DNA of 6,583 bases from the NCBI GenBank assembly GCA_003105245.1, contig PQAI01000152.1, positions 1,234-7,816 on the forward strand, written 5' to 3'. Source of the DNA: Betaproteobacteria bacterium. Its GTDB lineage: Bacteria > Pseudomonadota > Gammaproteobacteria > Burkholderiales > Usitatibacteraceae. Of the stretch, positions 1-5,790 are shown piece by piece (position 1 is the stretch's first letter; the number at the start of each line of letters is the position of its first letter). The notes beneath the pieces are model-generated. The model saw only the letters and a program-made list of their open reading frames with translations. It was not told where the DNA came from and ran no database searches. Position numbers and translations under genes: made by a program.

Positions 1-561
1 CCGGCGATCAACGTCTCGCCGCCGCAGGGCAAGTTCCTGCAGCTCCTCGCGCGCATCCACGGCGCGCGCAACATCCTGGAGATCGGCACCCTGGGCGGCT
101 ACAGCACCATCTGGCTCGCCCGCGCGCTTCCGCCCGGCGGGCGCCTGATCACCCTGGAGATCGACCCGAAGCACGCCTCCGTGGCCCGCGAGAACCTCGC
201 GCGCGCCGGGTTCGCGAACATCGTCCGGGTGCGCGTGGGCCGGGCGCTCGACAGCCTGGACGAGCTCTATCGCGAGGCCGAGGGGCCGTTCGACTTCGTG
301 TTCATCGACGCCGACAAGCCCTCGAACCCGGACTACTTCGCCTGGGCGCTCAAGATGTCGCGGCCCGGCACGGTCATCGTGGTGGACAACGTCGTGCGCA
401 AGGGCGCCGTCGCCGACCCCGCGAGCGAGGATGCCGCGGTGCGCGGGGTGCGGCGCCTGAACAAGCTGATGGCCGCGGAGCCGCGCATTTCCGCCACGGC
501 CATCCAGACAGTGGGCAGCAAGGGCTACGACGGCTTCGCCGTCGCGCTCGTCCTCTCCTGA
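1..561 (+). CDS. Class I SAM-dependent O-methyltransferase (family 3, catechol/caffeoyl-CoA type), 5' end missing
   Basis: The frame is open from the first base, so the gene begins outside the window; 186 residues are present and roughly 30-40 are missing against a usual length of about 220. The SAM-binding motif EIGTLGGYST lies at residues 27-36 of the visible part and is followed by an acidic strand end (LEID, 52-55). IDADK at 102-106 and VVDNV at 127-131 supply Asp103, Asp129 and Asn130, which match the divalent-metal ligands of COMT-like enzymes. The family transfers methyl groups from SAM to hydroxyls of catechol-like or related small molecules in the cytoplasm; the substrate cannot be read from the sequence. 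GTG 181 is an internal codon, not the start, because the SAM motif lies upstream of it. The stop TGA overlaps the next ATG by one base, indicating translational coupling. Confidence 0.92.
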   Translation, partial: PAINVSPPQGKFLQLLARIHGARNILEIGTLGGYSTIWLARALPPGGRLITLEIDPKHASVARENLARAGFANIVRVRVGRALDSLDELYREAEGPFDFVFIDADKPSNPDYFAWALKMSRPGTVIVVDNVVRKGAVADPASEDAAVRGVRRLNKLMAAEPRISATAIQTVGSKGYDGFAVALVLS

Positions 562-1403
562 TGGCGCGCGTCTTCATCGCCGGCGCGGGGTACGTGGGCT
601 CGGTAGCCGCGCGCCTGCTGCGCGAGGCGGGCCACCCGGCCGACATCGGGCGGCGCAAGGCGAGCGTCGAGGCCGGCTCCCACGCGATGGACGTGCTGCG
701 CCCCGCCACCTATCCCGCCGCGCTGGCCGAGGCCGAATGCGTCGTCTACTGCGTGTCGGCGGACGCCTTCACGGAGGAGACCTACCGCGACGCCTACGTG
801 CACGGGCTCGCGAACGTGATCGCGGCGGCCGCGAAGGGCCGCGCGCGCCGGCTGGTCTTCGTGTCCTCCACGGGCGTCTTCGGGCAGGACGACGGCGGCG
901 TCGTCGACGAGACCTCGCCCGCGACCCCGAAAGGGTTCTCGGGCCGGGCGCTCCTGGAAGGCGAGGCGCTCCTCGCCGGCGCTCCCTTCGAGGCCACGGC
1001 CATCCGTTTCTCGGGCATCTACGGGCCAGGGCGCGACCGTCTCATCCGGATGGTGCGCTCGGGCTCCCCGGTGTCCGCGAGGTCGCGCGCGGCCGTGACG
1101 AACCGCATCCATCGCGACGATTGCGCGCGCGCGATCGTCCACCTGGTCGGCCGGCCCTCGGTGCAGCCGCTCTACCTCGGCAGCGACGAGGCCCCCACGC
1201 CGATGGGCGAGATCCTCGACTGGATCGCGGCCCGGCTGGGGCTGCCCTCCCCGCCCCTGGGGGAGGACAACGCGCAGGTGCTGCAGCGCGGCGGCAACAA
1301 GCGCATCTCCAGCGCCCGGCTGCGCGGCGAGGGTTTCCGCTTCCTCTACCCCACCTACCGCGAGGGGTTCGAGGCCATCCTGGCGGCCGAAACGGCGGCC
1401 TGA
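561..1403 (+). CDS. Atypical SDR-fold NAD(P)-binding protein (NAD-dependent epimerase/dehydratase-like, YeeZ-like)
   Basis: This is a complete gene of 280 residues. The N-terminus is a Rossmann nucleotide-binding motif, GAGYVG at residues 8-13. VSSTGVFG at 101-108 is the strand that carries the catalytic Ser/Thr in extended SDRs, RFSGIYGPGR is at 149-158, and RIHRDDCARAI at 182-192 is a typical substrate-domain segment. Where extended SDRs carry YxxxK, this protein reads FSGRALLEGE (126-135), with neither Tyr nor Lys; E. coli YeeZ, as I recall it, also has an SGR sequence there. Ordinary SDR chemistry is therefore doubtful, and it may bind nucleotide without classical oxidoreduction. The C-terminal KRISSARLRGEGFRF-type ending is common in nucleotide-sugar epimerase relatives. 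The ATG shares its A with the preceding TGA and has no clear Shine-Dalgarno of its own, so translation probably depends on the upstream methyltransferase. The substrate is unknown. Confidence 0.88.
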   Translation: MARVFIAGAGYVGSVAARLLREAGHPADIGRRKASVEAGSHAMDVLRPATYPAALAEAECVVYCVSADAFTEETYRDAYVHGLANVIAAAAKGRARRLVFVSSTGVFGQDDGGVVDETSPATPKGFSGRALLEGEALLAGAPFEATAIRFSGIYGPGRDRLIRMVRSGSPVSARSRAAVTNRIHRDDCARAIVHLVGRPSVQPLYLGSDEAPTPMGEILDWIAARLGLPSPPLGEDNAQVLQRGGNKRISSARLRGEGFRFLYPTYREGFEAILAAETAA

Positions 1404-1445
1404 CGGCCGGTTGAGGCGGCGCAAGCGCGCTGGCGCGGAGCGTGG

Positions 1446-1451
1446 GACAAT
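1446..1451 (+). promoter_or_regulatory. Candidate -10 element for the small basic protein gene
   Basis: GACAAT lies 35 bases before the TTG start, in the first gap after the SDR gene. It resembles the ACAAT-type -10 boxes seen in betaproteobacteria. No -35 is convincing at 16-18 bases upstream; TTGAGG at 1411-1416 is 29 bases away, which is too far. It is a weak call based on one hexamer and its position. Confidence 0.3.
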
Positions 1452-1473
1452 GGCCCCACCTTACCCCCTGGAA

Positions 1474-1477
1474 GGAG
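1474..1477 (+). promoter_or_regulatory. Shine-Dalgarno that selects TTG 1487 as start
   Basis: GGAG, inside the longer purine run GGAAGGAG (1470-1477), stands nine bases before TTG 1487. ATG 1442, upstream in the same frame, has no comparable site and would add 15 residues of non-basic sequence unlike the rest of the protein. This spacing is the main reason for choosing the rare TTG start. Confidence 0.7.
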
Positions 1478-1486
1478 CGCACGATC

Positions 1487-1648
1487 TTGGCCAAACCCAA
1501 CTACGCATTCGAAAAGCGCAAGCGCGAGCTCGATCAGAAGCGCAAGAAGGAAGAGAAGCTGCAGAAGAAGCTGGCGAACAAGCAGGCCAAGGCGGGCGAA
1601 TCCGCCGAGGCCGCCCCCGCACCCGATTCCGAGACCCCGCCCGCCTGA
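1487..1648 (+). CDS. Small Lys/Arg/Glu-rich conserved hypothetical protein (53 aa, TTG start)
   Basis: With the TTG start the product is 53 residues and begins MAKPNYAFEKRKRELDQKRK. Residues 8-35 are almost wholly charged (KRKRELDQKRKKEEKLQKK and on) and should form a single highly basic helix; the tail (36-53) is Ala/Pro/acidic and probably disordered. There is no signal peptide, membrane segment or Cys. Short proteins with the same MAKPNY.FEKR opening are, as I recall, widespread hypothetical proteins in beta- and gammaproteobacteria; their function is unknown to me, and nucleic-acid or ribosome contact is only a guess from the charge. The start rests on GGAAGGAG nine bases upstream and on the abrupt change in composition there; ATG 1442 in the same frame is the alternative. 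A 34-base gap separates it from the TrhA-family gene, so the two may be cotranscribed. Confidence 0.72.
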   Translation: MAKPNYAFEKRKRELDQKRKKEEKLQKKLANKQAKAGESAEAAPAPDSETPPA

Positions 1649-1682
1649 GGCACCGCGACCCGGCCTTCCCGAGGCCCCCCTG

Positions 1683-2300
1683 ATGTACCGCGGCGAAAGA
1701 TTCAACGGCATCACCCACCTCTCCGGGGCGCTCCTCGCGCTCGCCGGAGCGGTGGCGCTCATCGTGGTCGGCGCGCTGAAGGCCGACCCGTGGAAGATCG
1801 TGAGCTTCTCGATCTACGGGACCACGCTCGTCTTCCTGTACCTCTCCTCGACGCTCTACCACTCCGTTCGCGGGCGGGCGAAGGGCGTCCTGCGCAAGAT
1901 GGACCACGCGGCGATCTACCTGCTGATCGCGGGCACCTACACGCCCTTCACGCTCGTCACCCTGAACGGCCCGTGGGGCTGGTCGCTCTTCGGCGTGGTT
2001 TGGGGGCTCGCGCTCGTGGGCATCGTCCAGGAGATCTGGTTCGCCCGGGGCGCGCGCATCCTGTCGCTCGCGATCTACATGCTCATGGGCTGGGTGGCGC
2101 TGGTGGCGGTGGTGCCGCTCATCGAGGCGCTCTCCTGGTCCGGCTTCGCCTGGCTCGCGGCAGGCGGCGCCATCTACACCGCGGGCGTGGTTTTCTACCT
2201 CTACGACGAGCGCTTCGCGCACTTCCACGGCATCTGGCACCTCTTCGTGCTCGCCGGCAGCGCCGTCCACTACGTCGCCATCCTCCTCTACGTCGCCTGA
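1683..2300 (+). CDS. trhA: TrhA / hemolysin III family (PAQR) integral membrane protein
   Basis: A complete 205-residue protein, the usual length for bacterial hemolysin III-type proteins. It opens with GERFNGITH (4-12), the family N-terminus, and has about seven hydrophobic segments (near 13-33, 38-58, 75-96, 98-117, 125-148, 152-173, 184-204). The PAQR/CREST signature is intact: SSTLYH gives Ser56 and His60, MDHAAIYLLIAGTYTPF starts at 73 with Asp74, and HGIWHLFVLAG at 182-192 gives His182 and His186, with His196 further on. In the superfamily these polar residues form a metal site within the membrane, suggesting hydrolase-like chemistry; bacterial members have been linked to membrane fluidity homeostasis, and the hemolysin name is historical. 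GAGG at 1671-1674, eight bases before ATG 1683, is a reasonable ribosome site. No lysis function is implied here. Confidence 0.93.
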   Translation: MYRGERFNGITHLSGALLALAGAVALIVVGALKADPWKIVSFSIYGTTLVFLYLSSTLYHSVRGRAKGVLRKMDHAAIYLLIAGTYTPFTLVTLNGPWGWSLFGVVWGLALVGIVQEIWFARGARILSLAIYMLMGWVALVAVVPLIEALSWSGFAWLAAGGAIYTAGVVFYLYDERFAHFHGIWHLFVLAGSAVHYVAILLYVA

Positions 2301-2317
2301 TCGGCGACATCGGCACC
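2301..2317 (+). repeat. 17-bp direct repeat, copy 1 (upstream of kup)
   Basis: TCGGCGACATCGGCACC directly follows the trhA stop codon. The identical 17 bases recur at 2485-2501 inside kup, where they encode part of the conserved GDIGTS motif. Here they are noncoding and lie just upstream of the candidate kup -35. Chance in GC-rich DNA is possible. Confidence 0.6.
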
Positions 2318-2322
2318 GGCGG

Positions 2323-2351
2323 TTGTGCGGTGCAGCAAGGGGGCGTATAGT
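2323..2351 (+). promoter_or_regulatory. Candidate sigma70-type promoter of kup
   Basis: TTGTGC (2323-2328) and TATAGT (2346-2351) are separated by exactly 17 bases. The -10 matches five of six consensus positions; the -35 keeps the TTG. Transcription would begin near 2358, giving a leader of about 40 bases before ATG 2397. It is the best promoter match I found in the window and implies that kup is transcribed independently of trhA. A 6-bp inverted repeat, GCACCG (2313-2318) and CGGTGC (2328-2333), spans the -35 and could be an operator half-site pair, but this is weak. Confidence 0.55.
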
Positions 2352-2396
2352 CCCGCCCCACTTGCGCCGGGAGCCCCGTCCGGCGCGGGAGCTTGA

Positions 2397-4304
2397 ATGA
2401 GTTCCCCCGCGGCACCGGTCACGCACTCGCACGCCCCGCACGCGCCCACCGCGGCGCTGGTGCTGGGAGCGCTGGGCGTCGTCTTCGGCGACATCGGCAC
2501 CAGCCCCCTGTACGCGCTCAAGGAGTGCTTCAGCCCCGAGCACGGCATCGCGCCCACGCCGGAGAACGTGATGGGGCTGCTCTCGCTCATCACCTGGTCG
2601 ATGGCCTGGGTCATCGCCTTCAAGTACCTCTCGGTGATGATGCGCGCCGACAACGACGGCGAAGGCGGCATCCTCGCCCTCCTCGCGCTGGCGCTTCGCG
2701 GCATCCACCACGAGCCCAGGACGCGCTGGGCCGTGATCATGCTGGGCATCTTCGGCGCCGCCATGTTCTACGGCGACAGCATGATCACCCCGGCCATCTC
2801 CGTGCTCTCCGCCGTGGAAGGCCTGGAGGTGGCCACGCCCCTCTTCGCGCACTGGGTGATCCCGGTCACCCTCGCCATCCTCACCGCGCTCTTCGTGATC
2901 CAGCGCCACGGCACGGCGAGCGTGGGCGCCTTCTTCGGCCCGGTCACCGCCGTCTGGTTCCTCTCCATCGGCGCGATCGGCGCCTGGCGCATCTCGGGCA
3001 ACCCGGAGGTCCTCGCGGCCGCCAATCCCTCGCACGCGGTCTACTTCCTGCTCACGAACCCGCTGCTGGGCTTCCTCGTCCTGGGCGCGGTCTTCCTCGC
3101 GCTGACGGGCGGCGAGGCGCTCTACGCGGACATGGGCCACTTCGGCAAGCGTCCCATCCGCATCGCGTGGTGGGGCCTGGTCATGCCGGCGCTTCTCCTC
3201 AACTACTACGGCCAGGGCGCCTTCGTGCTGGCCGACCCCGCGGGGCTGAAGAACCCCTTCTACCTCATGCTCCCCTCGTGGGGCGTGCTGCCCATGGTGG
3301 CGCTCGCGACCGCGGCCACCGTGATCGCCTCGCAGGCGGTCATCTCGGGGGCGTTCTCCATGACGCGCCAGGCGATCCAGCTCGGCTACGTCCCGCGCCT
3401 GGAGATCCTGCACACCTCCTCGCGCGCCATCGGCCAGATCTACGTGCCGTTCGTGAACTGGACGCTCTTCGTCGCCGTGATCCTGCTCGTGCTGGGGTTC
3501 CGCACCTCCGACGGGCTGGCCAACGCGTACGGCATCGCGGTCGCGGCCACCATGGTGATCGAGTGCCTGCTCGCGATGGTGGTCGCGCGCCGGCTGTGGA
3601 AGTGGTCGCCGCTCGCGACCTGGGGAATCCTCGGCAGCATGCTCGCGATCGACCTCGCGTTCTTCGCCTCCAACGCGACCAAGTTCCTCTCCGGCGGCTG
3701 GTTCCCGCTCGTCATCGGCGCGGCCTGCTTCACGCTGCTCGTCACCTGGAAGCGCGGCCGCACGCTGCTGGGACGCCGGCTCGCCGAGCAGGGCATCCCG
3801 CTCGAGCCCTTCCTGCAGAGCCTGGCGCTGGGCCCGCCGCAACGCGTGGAGGGCACGGCCGTCTTCATGACCGGGTCCACGGACACGGTGCCCTCGGCGT
3901 TCCTGCACAACCTCAAGCACAACAAGGTGCTGCACGAGCGCGTCGTCTTCCTCACCGTGGTCACCCACGACGTGCCCAAGGTGCCCGTGGAGGACCGCCT
4001 GCAGCTCAAGCGCCTGGGCGAGGGCTTCTGGAAGCTCGAGGCGTGGTACGGGTTCAAGGAGCAGCCGGACGTGCAGGAGATCCTGGACGGCTGCCGGGTC
4101 CGCTACGGCCTCGCCTTCGAGCCGATGGAGACCTCGTTCTTCCTGTCGCGCGAGACCATCGTGTGCGCCGGCGAGCGCCCCGGCATGGCGACCTGGCGCG
4201 ACCACCTCTTCGCGTGGATGAACCGCAACGCCACGCGCGCCACCGACTTCTTCAACATCCCGATCAACCGCGTGGTGGAGCTGGGCACGCACGTGGACAT
4301 CTAG
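2397..4304 (+). CDS. kup: Kup-family low-affinity potassium uptake permease
   Basis: A complete protein of 635 residues (E. coli Kup is about 620). Kup/HAK/KT transporters import K+ with protons across the inner membrane. [13 protein letters not shown] at 31-43 is the family hallmark in the first helix. It is followed by RADNDGEGG (83-91), [19 protein letters not shown] (125-143) and [14 protein letters not shown] (237-250). About twelve hydrophobic segments run to residue 450. A hydrophilic cytoplasmic domain follows, with [20 protein letters not shown] at 490-509, [11 protein letters not shown] at 513-523 and the usual ending [10 protein letters not shown]. The N-terminal tail is His-rich (THSHAPHAP, 9-17). 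GGGAG (2387-2391) stands five bases before ATG 2397, and the protein starts about where the family does. It has its own promoter candidate and no adjacent Trk or Kdp genes. No key motif is missing. Confidence 0.97.
   Translation: MSSPAAPVTHSHAPHAPTAALVLGALGVVFGDIGTSPLYALKECFSPEHGIAPTPENVMGLLSLITWSMAWVIAFKYLSVMMRADNDGEGGILALLALALRGIHHEPRTRWAVIMLGIFGAAMFYGDSMITPAISVLSAVEGLEVATPLFAHWVIPVTLAILTALFVIQRHGTASVGAFFGPVTAVWFLSIGAIGAWRISGNPEVLAAANPSHAVYFLLTNPLLGFLVLGAVFLALTGGEALYADMGHFGKRPIRIAWWGLVMPALLLNYYGQGAFVLADPAGLKNPFYLMLPSWGVLPMVALATAATVIASQAVISGAFSMTRQAIQLGYVPRLEILHTSSRAIGQIYVPFVNWTLFVAVILLVLGFRTSDGLANAYGIAVAATMVIECLLAMVVARRLWKWSPLATWGILGSMLAIDLAFFASNATKFLSGGWFPLVIGAACFTLLVTWKRGRTLLGRRLAEQGIPLEPFLQSLALGPPQRVEGTAVFMTGSTDTVPSAFLHNLKHNKVLHERVVFLTVVTHDVPKVPVEDRLQLKRLGEGFWKLEAWYGFKEQPDVQEILDGCRVRYGLAFEPMETSFFLSRETIVCAGERPGMATWRDHLFAWMNRNATRATDFFNIPINRVVELGTHVDI
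2485..2501 (+). repeat. 17-bp direct repeat, copy 2 (inside kup)
   Basis: This is the same 17 bases as 2301-2317. Here they encode part of the GDIGTS hallmark of Kup, so this copy is held by protein function and the noncoding upstream copy is the one that needs explaining. Confidence 0.6.
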
Positions 4305-4334
4305 CGGCGGTCAACGCGCGCGGGCCAGAAGCGT

Positions 4335-4340
4335 TAGGAT
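4335..4340 (+). promoter_or_regulatory. Candidate -10 element for the glycine-zipper protein gene
   Basis: TAGGAT in the 87-base gap after kup matches four of six positions of a sigma70 -10. A poor -35 (TCAACG, 4311-4316) is 18 bases upstream. A start near 4347 would give a leader of about 45 bases. No terminator is visible after kup, so read-through from kup is also possible. Confidence 0.35.
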
Positions 4341-4391
4341 TCACTGGTGCGTCGCGCGCCGCGCGTCGCGAAACAACGACAGGAGTCATCG

Positions 4392-5264
4392 ATGAGCACA
4401 CCCGCCCCCGGGACCCCCGCCAAGTCCGGCATCCATCCCGGCATCGTCGTCGGCGCGATCGCCGTCGTGGTCTTCGGCGCGGCCGGCGCCGCGTCCTACC
4501 TGGGCCTGCTGCCCGGATCCGCGCCGCAGGCGCCCGCCACGCCCGTGAGCGTCGCCAAGCCCGCGCAACAGGCCGGGGTCGTGCCCGATGCCGTGGTGCC
4601 TCCCGCGCCCGTGGCCGCCGCTCCCGCTCCTGCGCCGGCACCCGTGGCGGCCGCGCCCGCTTCGCAACCCGCTCCCGAGCCGACTCCGGTCCAGGCCGCC
4701 CCCGCCCCGCAGTACGCTCCCCCGCCCGCTCCGGTGCAGGCCCAGCCGGCGCCGCCGCAGTACGCTCCCCCGCCCGCGCCCACGCACGTGGCGAAGCCCG
4801 CGCCCACGCATGTGGCGAAGCCCGCTCCCACGACTCCCACCTACGCGCCGCCGCCTCCGTCCTACGCGCCCGCCGCGCCCGCACCCGTCGCGGTGGCTCC
4901 GGCTCCCGCGCCCGCCCCCGCGCCCAAGGTCTGCGCCAACTGCGGCACGATCACGGACGTCGTCCCGATCGAGAAGAAGGGTGATTCGAGCGGCGCCGGC
5001 GCCGTGATCGGCGGCATCGTCGGTGGCGTGCTCGGCCACCAGGTGGGAGGCGGCCGCGGCAAGGACGTGGCCACCGTGGCCGGCGCGCTCGGCGGCGCCT
5101 TCGTCGGCAACGAGGTCGAGAAGAGCAAGGGATCCACGACCGCGTGGGACATCCGCGTGAAGCTCGAGGACGGCAGCACGAAGACGGTGCGCTACACCAC
5201 GCAGCCTTCCTGGCGCGTGGGCGACAAGGTGCGCATCGAGAACGGCAAGCTGGTCAGCGGCTGA
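4392..5264 (+). CDS. Glycine-zipper 2TM-domain protein with N-terminal membrane anchor and Pro/Ala-rich linker
   Basis: The product is 290 residues from ATG 4392, chosen because ACAGGAG (4379-4385) ends six bases before it; an in-frame GTG at 4347 would add 15 residues without a ribosome site. A short N-tail is followed by one membrane segment (about 15-40, PGIVVGAIAVVVFGAAGAA and on). Residues 41-179 are a Pro/Ala-rich, low-complexity linker carrying two QYAPPPAP and two PAPTHVAK repeats, long enough to cross much of the periplasm. CANCG (181-185, Cys181 and Cys184) precedes a glycine zipper (201-240, with GGIVGGVLGHQVGG and GALGGAFVGNE), as in SlyB/17-kDa-antigen-like envelope proteins. The last 40 residues form a small beta-rich tail (RVKLEDGSTKTVRY, GDKVRIENG). 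There is no lipobox, so it is inner-membrane anchored. An envelope-spanning or stabilising role is inference. A strong terminator follows 20 bases after the stop. Confidence 0.87.
   Translation: MSTPAPGTPAKSGIHPGIVVGAIAVVVFGAAGAASYLGLLPGSAPQAPATPVSVAKPAQQAGVVPDAVVPPAPVAAAPAPAPAPVAAAPASQPAPEPTPVQAAPAPQYAPPPAPVQAQPAPPQYAPPPAPTHVAKPAPTHVAKPAPTTPTYAPPPPSYAPAAPAPVAVAPAPAPAPAPKVCANCGTITDVVPIEKKGDSSGAGAVIGGIVGGVLGHQVGGGRGKDVATVAGALGGAFVGNEVEKSKGSTTAWDIRVKLEDGSTKTVRYTTQPSWRVGDKVRIENGKLVSG
4707..4777 (+). repeat. Two identical 23-bp copies in the linker (QYAPPPA repeat)
   Basis: The 23 bases at 4707-4729 recur without a mismatch at 4755-4777, 48 bases downstream. Each encodes PQYAPPPA. The absence of silent changes suggests recent duplication or recombination within the linker of the glycine-zipper gene. 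Confidence 0.85.
4773..4820 (+). repeat. Tandem 24-bp repeat, two units (PAPTHVAK)
   Basis: The units at 4773-4796 and 4797-4820 differ at one base only (C4787 against T4811, both silent in His). They encode PAPTHVAK twice, and a partial third unit (PAPT) follows at 4821. This is an in-frame tandem duplication likely to vary in copy number by slippage without breaking the frame. Confidence 0.9.
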
Positions 5265-5283
5265 ACGCCACGGCCGCGAAATG

Positions 5284-5317
5284 ACGAACGGGCCGCTCTC
5301 GCGGCCCGTTTCGTTTT
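5284..5317 (+). terminator. Intrinsic terminator after the glycine-zipper gene
   Basis: AACGGGCCGC (5287-5296) and GCGGCCCGTT (5301-5310) form a perfect 10-bp stem with a TCTC loop. With one bulged T, three more pairs can form (ACG 5284-5286 with CGT 5312-5314). The stem is followed by TCGTTTTC, a short T-rich tail. It lies between the convergent stops at 5264 (+) and 5327 (-) and so may also end transcripts from the minus strand, though the T-tail on that side (CGTCATTTCG) is weaker. Confidence 0.85.
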
Positions 5318-5326
5318 CGCAGGTCC

Positions 5327-5776
5327 CTACTTCTTCTCGGGAACCGGCTCCGGCATCGGCGCGACGAAGTCGAGCTTGCCGGCCGAGCCGTCGATGCGCA
5401 TCGTGTTGCCCGTCACCTTCACGTTCGTGGAGGAGCGCAGCACCGCGATCATGCGTTCCTCGACCGCCATCACGGGGTCCTCGCACATGCGCTTGGTGGT
5501 CGAGATCGTGGAGAAGATGATCGCGCCCGCGCCGATCGCGTCCTGGACGTAGCGGCCCATGACGCGGTTGCAGCCGGAGAATCCCGTCACCGCCCCGTCG
5601 CCGAATTCCAGGTAGGCCTGTTCGCCGGGAAGCTTGCGCTCCGTCACCAGGATCCACTTCGTTCCCGTGAACGGAAGCGGCGGAGGCTCGCGCACGGCGG
5701 GAGCGTTGGCGCAGGCGGCGGCGTGGGCGGCGAGCGCGGCGGCGAGGATCGCGCGAAGCAGGGATGGCGTCTTCAT
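5327..5776 (-). CDS. META-domain (HslJ-like) putative lipoprotein
   Basis: A complete protein of 149 residues. Residues 1-21 are a signal sequence (Lys2, Arg8, then an Ala/Leu core) ending HAAAC, with Cys22 as the likely lipidated residue; the -3 position is Ala rather than Leu, so the lipobox is weak and ordinary cleavage is possible. Residues 37-140 match the META/HslJ pattern: TKWILV (39-44), LEFGDGAVTGFSGCNRVMGRY (56-76, with the hallmark GCNR around Cys69) and STTKRMCEDPVMAVEE (92-107, with Cys98). Cys69 and Cys98 may form a disulphide. Relatives include E. coli HslJ, a heat-inducible envelope lipoprotein linked to novobiocin resistance; the biochemical role is unknown. Its Shine-Dalgarno AAAGGAA (complement of 5784-5790) touches the stop codon of the zinc-ribbon gene, so the two form one transcription unit. 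Confidence 0.87.
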   Translation of the reverse strand: MKTPSLLRAILAAALAAHAAACANAPAVREPPPLPFTGTKWILVTERKLPGEQAYLEFGDGAVTGFSGCNRVMGRYVQDAIGAGAIIFSTISTTKRMCEDPVMAVEERMIAVLRSSTNVKVTGNTMRIDGSAGKLDFVAPMPEPVPEKK

Positions 5777-5783
5777 GCGGGGG

Positions 5784-5790
5784 TTCCTTT
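5784..5790 (-). promoter_or_regulatory. Shine-Dalgarno of the META gene overlapping the upstream stop codon
   Basis: On the minus strand the sequence TGAAAGGAA contains both the TGA that ends the zinc-ribbon gene (5790-5792) and the AAAGGAA ribosome site of the META gene. Only 13 bases separate stop and start, a layout typical of coupled translation. Confidence 0.75.

Noticed and set aside
1391..1412. Hairpin at the SDR stop codon (AAC-CGGCC / GGCCG-GTT, two-base bulge) as a terminator
   Set aside because: No T-tract follows (GAGGCGG), and the stem is short and bulged; GC-rich DNA gives many such stems.
525..1424. A 299-codon minus-strand frame antisense to the SDR gene
   Set aside because: It shows the same composition effect; the plus strand carries a Rossmann motif and a normal SDR layout.
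2292..2308. Hairpin at the trhA stop (GTCGCC / GGCGAC) as a terminator
   Set aside because: A six-base stem followed by ATCGGCACC has no T-run, so intrinsic termination is not supported.
1461..4292. A 943-codon open frame on the minus strand, antisense to trhA and kup
   Set aside because: It is the mirror of strongly GC-biased codons on the plus strand. The translation is a low-complexity mix of Arg, Glu, Asp, His, Gly and Ala with no recognisable domain, and both plus-strand genes beneath it have intact family motifs.
2393..4984. An 863-codon plus-strand frame overlapping kup and the glycine-zipper gene
   Set aside because: It is out of frame with both real genes, Arg/His/Ala-rich throughout, and crosses the intergenic gap without any domain.
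4386..5657. A 423-codon minus-strand frame across the glycine-zipper and META genes
   Set aside because: It is composed of Gly/Arg/His repeats that mirror the Pro/Ala linker, and it is out of frame with the clear META-domain protein on the same strand.
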